Shown here: positions 56,957 to 64,000 of the stretch, piece after piece
Numbering within the stretch: position 1 is the stretch's first letter
How the letters are laid out: each line of letters starts with the position of its first letter
NCBI RefSeq assembly: GCF_041296385.1
Contig: NC_091017.1
Location: 51,024,214-51,088,213, forward strand
Direction of reading: 5' to 3'
From: Aphelocoma coerulescens
Lineage: Eukaryota > Chordata > Aves > Passeriformes > Corvidae
DNA: 64,000 nucleotides
Notes under the pieces: generated by a model
Told to the model about the DNA's origin: nothing
The model's input: only the letters and a program-made list of their open reading frames with translations
Database searches by the model: none
Position numbers and translations under genes: made by a program

Positions 56957-59900
56957 CTTTTTTTATGGGATAGGGAGAGGGAAAAAAAACCCCCAACATT
57001 AGTTGAATCCAGTGCTTTGTTGCAGGACTCTAGAGATTTCACTTTTATATGAAGATATTCTGATCTAACACTAGATATTTATTGCCAACACTTTCAGTTA
57101 AATCTTACTGTATTTGCAAAATAATCAAGTTAGGAGGAGCTGAGTTTCCTTTTTCAGAGGTGACTCCACGTGATCTAACTCACAAAAATAGGGATGAAAT
57201 TTTCCGTCTCCGTGAGATCCAGAGAAAACATTTCCAGTTTGCCAGTCTTTCTCTTTAAATAAACTCTTTTAATTACATCTGCCCCATAGCAAACAATGGG
57301 AAATAAAGCTAGGGTTTTTTTTTCTCTTTGCTAATGCAGCTGCTGCACACATATAAACCAAATGTATTCAGTAGAATTTAGATTCCCTCTTCAGAGAAGA
57401 AGGTGGTCCTATAGCTTCCTGCCTCAGTTAACCCTGCCCAAGAGACTGTCCTTGAAAAGAAAGAAACCTGCTTTCACCACTAGCTGTTTGCCACATTTTC
57501 TTCAAAGTAGTATCTTGAAGACAAACAGCAATCTCCATAAGAAAATGTGTTTAATAAACAAATGATTTCTAAGAAGCAACTTCACAAAGCAGAACTATGG
57601 AAGTATTGTAGAAGTCAAATGGGAAAATAAATTCTGAGACAGTGAATGCCCTTGAAGGCAACCTGAGTAGAAATGAGTCCTGTCTGAAACATATGGAGTA
57701 ACTCTAAAAATCTTAGTTACAAAACAACTCCTCACTCATCCCCCCCCCACTGGTATGTTTTCTTTTTTAGGAGCCAAAATTCTTTTCTTGTTAAATGTTC
57801 AGATTCCCAATTACTTTTAGTTGCATTTCATTTTCAGGTTTTGAATGTGTATAAAAGCTTTAAAATTACATGGATGCCAAGAACTGTTCTATTTTTCTTT
57901 TTAGTGCATCTTTAATCATTTATTTTTATCTGTAAGTAAATGAACAGTAGCAGCAGCAATTTCTGTAGATGGACACTTTGAAAAGCTAATTATTTCAAAT
58001 GCTGTGGTAATTTATGCTATTTTAAAGGTCACACACTCTTATCAGTTCCTGTTGCACAAGACGCAAGTGCAAGTTTGAAATATGCCGCCTTCAAGTTGTG
58101 GGTGTTTTTTTAATGTCCTTAGAGGAGGACTCAGCAGACTTCCATTTTAAACATGTCCTAGGCTGGTCTTGTCTTAAACACTCTTCTAACTGTGGGAAGC
58201 CGAAATCAGTCTTATTACCCACAAATACTTGTGTATATGTGTAGTTCCTAATGGCTGCCTGGCTCCAAATGTAGTCAGTAATCACAGGGAAATACAGTCA
58301 CTATTTTGTAAGGGCCAATAGAGTTCTATGCTTTAGGTAATTTGAATTTGGCAATTCTTCCTCAATTTCCTCCTGAACTGTCACTCTAGTGCAGACAGAA
58401 TGACTTTGGATAATTGGGTTTTGGCCCTTTGATCTAATTTGGCATCATCTATTGTGATGAGGTTTGATTTCTGCTAGAATTTACTATGTACAGCATAACA
58501 ACACTGTGCTGAGTCTTTGAGGGTAAGGCTGCCATAGAGTCCCTTTAGAGTTTGACAGGCATGCTGTAAAGCATGAAAGTTTTGGGCAATTTATGTAAGA
58601 TCTTAGAATGGTTTGGGTTGGAAAGGATCTTTAAAGGTCATCTAGTCCAACCCAGGGTGTTCCAAGTGAAGTTCTCAGGGATGTCTGCTCTGGTGTGCAG
58701 CTGCAATGTGAAGATCCAGCTGTTGAAGCAACTGAATATAGGCATGGTTGGGGGTGGGGAGTTCAGCTTTAGACAGTCTGTAATGCAGGATTAGCACTGG
58801 TCTAGCCTTTAACAAATCAGTTGAGTCACCTCATTGCTTTCAACAGTTGCGTTTCATAGTCCTTGGCGTAGAGTGGTACTGAACAGATGCAGCTGATACT
58901 TGTATTTACTTTCAGAAATGCTATTTACTTGTGCAACTTTTTAAAAGGTTTCTTCAACATCTATCCACTCAAAAACCTTTTCCCAATGACTACTGTTAGC
59001 TAGAGAAATACAGGCAAGTCTGTATATCAAAAACCACCTTATACCACCCCAAATGTTATGCCCTTTGGGGAAGTATTTATTTTAATTTGCCTGCCTTTTG
59101 AATATGGAATAGTTTCGGCTTAACTGAAGTGACAGATAAAGCAGTAGGTTCTGGTTCCAACCTTCCATACCAAATATTTGACTGGGAGAGAGAAGTCCTA
59201 CATTCAAAGTAACAGACTACCGTCAGCTGAATCGATTATTTTTTAAACATTTTTCAAATGAGAATGCTTATTTCCAATATTGGGGGGTGACTATTTCTCC
59301 TTGACAAACTGGGAGGTGTGAGAACACATTTCATTTCCTGCACAAATGCACTTTGTAGAAGTTAAATATCATTCCCCCTCTGTGCTAACCCCCAACCTAA
59401 AGGCAAAACAGTCCTGCAATTGCAATTTACAGTAAATCAGATCCCTCTAATGTGCATTAGTCATGTTCCAAAAATACTGTGGATATGGCTTGGGTAGACA
59501 GCCCAATTTTGCTAACTTGAACTGGGGCAATTCTAAGGAATTGCAGCAGTGCAACCTTAATAACCTAGGGAGCCTGGTAAAAATCTGTTAAAATTAGGTA
59601 TTTCCATCATAAGGGGCAGCACATGAGATGGGAATAAGTTGTGTTATTCTGTGCAATGCATTTGTAATTCTAGCAGTAGTATATGAGGGGGGAAAAAAAC
59701 TCTCATTCACTTTCTCAAAAACATGCAATACCATTTCTGAAGTGCATTATTCCTAGAGTGAATCTGAATCTCTCAACCGTACCTGTCACAGATGTTGGAA
59801 GGGTGTTCGACTTTTTTAGATGCTCCCTTCTTTCTAGTCTTGACACAGCTGTCTCAATTTTCTTCTCTCCTTCTTGAGCTGTAGATTTCTGCAGTGTGCT

Positions 59901-62900
59901 TGTTTTGCTGCTGTTACTTTTATTATCTGACTGATTACTTACAGCAGCCTAGAACAGAGAAGGGAAACTGCTAAATGAGAAACAGTCTGTCATGTAATGG
60001 CTACAGATTAGAGATGACACACTTGATGCTTTCATTCATCACCTGTCCTTTCCTTAACCTTCATTTTTGGCAAGGGATCACAACACTGATACTTCTAAAC
60101 CCAACACTTATTAAAGACTGTAAAAAACCCACCACAAAGTTAAATTTGTCATATTGTCATTTCAGTCAAAATACTGACGAGTTTGAGCCAGCCCTCCCTG
60201 TTAAATACAGCACTGACACATAGTGTGCATCTGTGGGCAACTTCACACCCACTGCTGTTTTCTTCCATCAGTTGTCTATGGCTCCGGTTAGGCATATATC
60301 CATCAGAAATTTGGGTCTCATAACAAACACCAAAATATATTTAGTTATCCACATAATATCCCTTTTTACCATCTGTGATATCTATGTACAACATCCCTGT
60401 CTGTGCAGCATCGCTTTGGTGCTGGAAGTACAAGTCCTTTCCTTACTAATAGAAAGCCATGGAGAATAAATAGCTATTTGGAGAACAGGAAAGAAGTGGC
60501 TGAATTCGGTGCCTGCTTTAGGCATTTGGACATGATCATGACAATCATGATTGTTCATTTCTTCTGTTCATATGTGTTTTACCCAAATAGTATATGCTAC
60601 AATAAAAATAAATTCAGACTTACTAATATTCACCTATAACTGCATATTTCAGCTGTTATTCCCCAAGCATTAAAGGTTAACATCTCACTTACTTAAGCTC
60701 TGAAAGAACCACATTGCACACAATTTTTCTGTTCCATCATCTGCACAGTAGTTGTGCTTATGACTGTCATTAACTACTACCTGATATCATCAGAGTTTAC
60801 ACTAAAATTGCCAAACTGTTGCACAGTATTTTCTCCCGGAGGTCTGAGTTTTGCAAGAGGGAACTCCAGACTTTCAGAATACTTTTTACTTGCTGTCATT
60901 TTAGCTTTTATGAAGTCTTACAAACCAAACATTAAAAAAATACATACTCCCACATAATGAAATTAGCTAACAGTTATAATTATGGTGTCAGTTTTTCTAA
61001 TGGGCAGGTTTCTAAAGATTGCTTACATTTTCTTTAGCCAGTTTTTCAGCCTGCTTTGCCTCTCTGGCTTGTCTTCTCTCTTCCCTCGTAGCTTGCTGCT
61101 CACGAAATCCCTTTTGCTTTTGCAGTGCTAATGTAATCCAAAGTGGTTGTGAAGTTTCCACTTTTTCCATCAATTTAGAGCCATCTAAAGAGTGTCTGCT
61201 CTGAAGAACAGGCTTTTCTGAAAGAAAACATGACAAGAATTGATTGAATAATGCACATCTCTTGTCTTGAGAAAACCCCTACAACTTCTCTACCTTGTGA
61301 AAATGCTGGAGCTAAGCCCATTGAATGCCATGTCAGTCACAGACCTTTGTGGACTGCACAACAAATCCTGAAACAGATTTTATGCCTCAGGAATAAGACC
61401 TAATTCAACACACTCACTCAGATGTCCAAACGTATCTCTTTTTTTTGCTCTGTTTTTTGGTTTGGTTTGGTTTTGGGTTTTTGTTTTGGTGAAGGAAAAA
61501 AAAAAGGCAGCAGTTCCACTGAGATACTGTTTTACAAGTGTCCTGATGTTTGCAAAATTCAAGAATGAAAAAAAATTGGGATTTCCCAATGAAATGCTGA
61601 ATTCCTGCCTCAGTCTTTTGAGTGTCCTTACTCTGAAAGGGTAATTTTCCCTCTTGTACAGAATACCACTTCAGGACACAGGGGCTTTCAACCCTCCTCT
61701 GAAGAGACATTATGGCTACTCTAAATGTTTTCATCACTGAAGACTGCCTCTGAAGCACAGACTGCTGGGCCTAGCTGTATTGCTTAAATAAAGAATTTGC
61801 CCAGGATAAGGGGATCTAGATCTTAGTATTTTTAAGCTAGATAACATTCCTTTAAAAAGAGAAGCAACGGAATGTAGATTTTTAAAATTACACCCTCTGC
61901 TCTGATGACACCATTATACATGGACCACAGAGTCCATCACCTGACTAACTAGAGACAGAGGTAACATCTCTGCCAAGGAAAACACACACACAAACACACA
62001 CACTCCTGTTACCTCCTTGAAATTAACTTTCTTAAGTAGGTTGCACTGGTCACACTGAATTTGTGGGCTTCTGAATTAAATTGTGGGCATGGGAATTCAC
62101 ACTCATTCAGACAACCCTAAGTAAAGTAGCAGTCCTCCACAAATAACATGCCAGGTAAAAATCATAGCTTAAGACCAAATGTCTTCCTCTGGATCTCCAG
62201 TATCTCATTTTGGAAATGCAGATAATAGCTAAATTTGCTTTGAAAGATACATACCTTTCTTCAATGGCTCAGGCTTTTTGTCACTTTTTTCTCTCCATGG
62301 AATACTTAGAGATGGGAAAAATGACTTCTTTTCTTTGACTTCTTCCTCTTCATTTTTGTAGTCATTGGATGGTATGGGTTGGGCTGCATTTGCTCTGTCT
62401 TCTTTTCTCCAGCCACCATCTGATTCAGCTTTAACCACCCTTTGCCCCAGCACTTCAGATAGGTTTGATCTGTTCATTTTAGAGAGAGGAGACGATGGTG
62501 GGGTCTGGCTGGTGGGCTTTGGAGCTAAGGCAGGTTTCTGTGGGACCAGTGACTTGCATGCTGGTTTCTCATGAGCAGGTAGAGCACTCTGGCCGGTGGC
62601 TGGTGGGACCACTGGTGGTGAAAACTCCACCACAGTAACTGAAGAGTCTTTTAAATTACCAGAAATGTTTGCTCTCCCCGTGCCAGGAGAGGTATTTTCC
62701 TGTGAAGTGAAAACAGAAGATTCTTTCTCACCTTCTGTTGAGGTGAGTGGGTCAGGCACACCATCAAAACTGTCTCCTGCACTGTATCTTTTCTTTTTCT
62801 TTTGCTCTGCCTGTTGATCATAATGAAAACGTAAAGAGTAGTTTGTCCTTCGTAACTTTATTCCAAAAGGAGAAACATTTTCTTCTCCATTTAATGGTGG

Positions 62901-64000
62901 TTTATCTGCTTTTTTTGTGCTGTTATTTTGCTGATTTTCCAGGGCATTGGGAAGTTCTGGCTGGGGTAATTCCTTACCCATAGAATGTGGAAAACTTGGA
63001 ACAAGGAAAGATGGAAGATCTTTTGCAAATTTACAGCCTTCAGTGTTGTCTGTCACTTCACTATGGGTTTCCATTTTCTCCTTGGGCTTTTCAGATAAGT
63101 TATCCTTAAAAGTGGAGACCACGTCCTCCTGTGAATCAGCAGATGACCCAGTGGTTCTCCCCACAGCCACTGTTTCATTGCCTTTTGCCACATTTACATT
63201 CTCAGCATCTGAACTGGTTTTTGAAACGTCTGAAAATTTCTGCCATGCTGGTGTAATCGAGAACTTTGCATTTGCGGAGAGGGTTTTCCTCAAGTTACCA
63301 TGGGGAGCACCGCGTCCTCGGGCTGTCCAGTCATCACTGTGCCTGCAGACGCTTACCCGGTCTCTCTCATTGTATTTGTTGTTTTCTGCGTTCTTTAGGA
63401 TTCTGGAGCGGATAGAGGCCCACTCAGCCAGTACAGCCTGGTTGTTCAGTGCCTCTTGTGCGTGTTTCATTTTACTGCTGCTGGGTTTGGGATCCTGTTT
63501 TTTTCTCTCGGACTTCTCTGGAGAGGGAACGTCCACATTTTTCCTCTCTTCTGTTAAGCCAAGTAATGATTTGCAAGCCGTGTCCTTAATCTGGTTCAGG
63601 TTCACTGCTGTGCCACACAGCTGTGCTCCAGTAACCAAAATAGCTGTGTGGGGTACACACACAGATGATGGGAGGGAATGAGAGCCCTTACTGGTAGTGT
63701 GCACCCTGCAGTCTTTGACAGATGGAGAAGAGAGTCCTGCTCCTTTGATGGGCATGACAGGACTCAGATTTACTTTCTGAAATATGATCTGTTTATCTCC
63801 AGAAGACACTTGAAATGTGAAGGGTCTGGATGCTGTCTGTCTTTCATCTACTTCCTGCCACCGAAGTTCTTCCCCTATGCGTTTTTGCTCCTGAGCCTCA
63901 ACTTCTCTCTTCAGTTTCTGGGCTTGCAGTTCTTCTGATGTTTTATTCCCTTTTTCTGGCTGTTTGACTTTTTGGGAACTTAATCCTTCTTGGAGCTTCT
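56796..64000 (-). CDS. CRACD: CRACD (KIAA1211), 3' coding exons
   Basis: Minus-strand exons: 64000-62255 (runs off the right edge), 61217-61027, 59948-59783 and 56956-56796 ending in TAA. Phases match throughout. The ending AWLALAKRKAKAWSDCPQIIK and the segment TLPTSVT|VEISDS are those of CRACD, the capping-protein-inhibiting regulator of actin dynamics, a cytoplasmic protein reported to limit capping-protein activity and support actin polymerisation at cell junctions. Mostly disordered, with a charged segment WQEV..EAQEQKRIGEELR at the edge and an Arg/Lys/Glu helix (REERRQAREAKQAEKLAKEN). The N-terminal part is outside the window. Conserved synteny with AASDH supports the identification. Confidence 0.92.
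58603..58680 (-). mobile_element. CR1 LINE 3' end
   Basis: Contains 'agaatggtttgggttggaaa' followed by 'ggtcatctagtccaaccca', the reverse complement of the CR1 3' end. In the last CRACD intron. Confidence 0.8.
59783..59948 (-). CDS. CRACD: CRACD penultimate exon
   Basis: 166 nt with acceptor tctgttctag and donor cag|gtacgg. Encodes KKIETAVSRLERREHLKKSN and ends TLPTSVT. Confidence 0.9.
61027..61217 (-). CDS. CRACD: CRACD exon (charged helix)
   Basis: 191 nt with acceptor ttttctttcag and donor aat|gtaagc. Encodes PLWITLALQKQKGFREQQ and a charged Arg/Glu/Lys helix. Confidence 0.9.
62255..64000 (-). CDS. CRACD: CRACD large internal exon (partial)
   Basis: Open from the window edge to donor ag|gtatgt; at least 1746 nt. 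Contains ALNNQAVLAEWASIRSRIL, SITPAWQKFSDV and a Pro-rich tract with ALAPKPTSQTPPSSP. No upstream acceptor is in the window. The open frame continues left of 63809 without a stop, so this is not the protein start. Confidence 0.92.

Noticed and set aside
1..64000. CRISPR arrays, restriction or phage-defence systems, tRNA and rRNA genes
   Set aside because: No regularly spaced repeats, cloverleaf-like sequences or prokaryotic coding layout were seen; the window is vertebrate nuclear DNA.

Overview
The window is eukaryotic nuclear DNA, almost certainly from a bird. It has multi-exon vertebrate genes with short to moderate introns, several 3' ends of CR1 LINEs in both orientations, and a complete env-less ERV-L-like provirus of a kind common in bird genomes. 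The gene order PPAT - AASDH - CRACD (KIAA1211) is the vertebrate block known from human 4q12, here reversed. I identified species group and genes by recognising protein sequence, not by database search.

Layout. (1) 1-13858: inferred intron 1 of PPAT; no exon 1 of PPAT and no PAICS is visible. On the opposite strand lies a nested gene of about 10.6 kb (65-10693). Its exons join in a consistent phase into a 361-residue protein with two Myb/SANT-like DNA-binding domains. A GC-rich probable promoter (10840-10975) and a candidate solo LTR (11064-11822) lie upstream of it. (2) 13859-24422: exons 2 to 11 of PPAT (+), the first committed enzyme of purine synthesis, with its 3' UTR to about 25370. (3) 27150-28130: CpG island with CCAAT boxes and a 35-bp tandem repeat, the probable AASDH promoter. 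(4) 28496-53106: AASDH (+), 14 coding exons giving 1125 residues: adenylation domain, carrier domain with the GGDS phosphopantetheine site, and a C-terminal PQQ-type beta-propeller. (5) 44478-51822: a 7.3-kb provirus inserted in sense orientation in AASDH intron 13. It has a 5-bp target duplication, two LTRs that differ by one AT dinucleotide, a gag-like frame and a pol frame in the same register separated by one UAG, and no env. (6) 56796-64000: the last four coding exons of CRACD (-), convergent with AASDH and running off the right edge.

How the genes relate. PPAT (nucleotide synthesis), AASDH (amino-acid-activating enzyme) and CRACD (actin regulator) are neighbours by conserved synteny, not an operon. 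The least ordinary contents are the nested double-SANT gene, the very young ERV-L-like provirus with its stop codon inside a perfect 9-bp inverted repeat, and the AASDH promoter and leader (35-bp repeat array; a four-codon upstream ORF whose stop overlaps the start codon). I saw no CRISPR arrays, tRNA genes, rRNA genes or bacterial-type systems.
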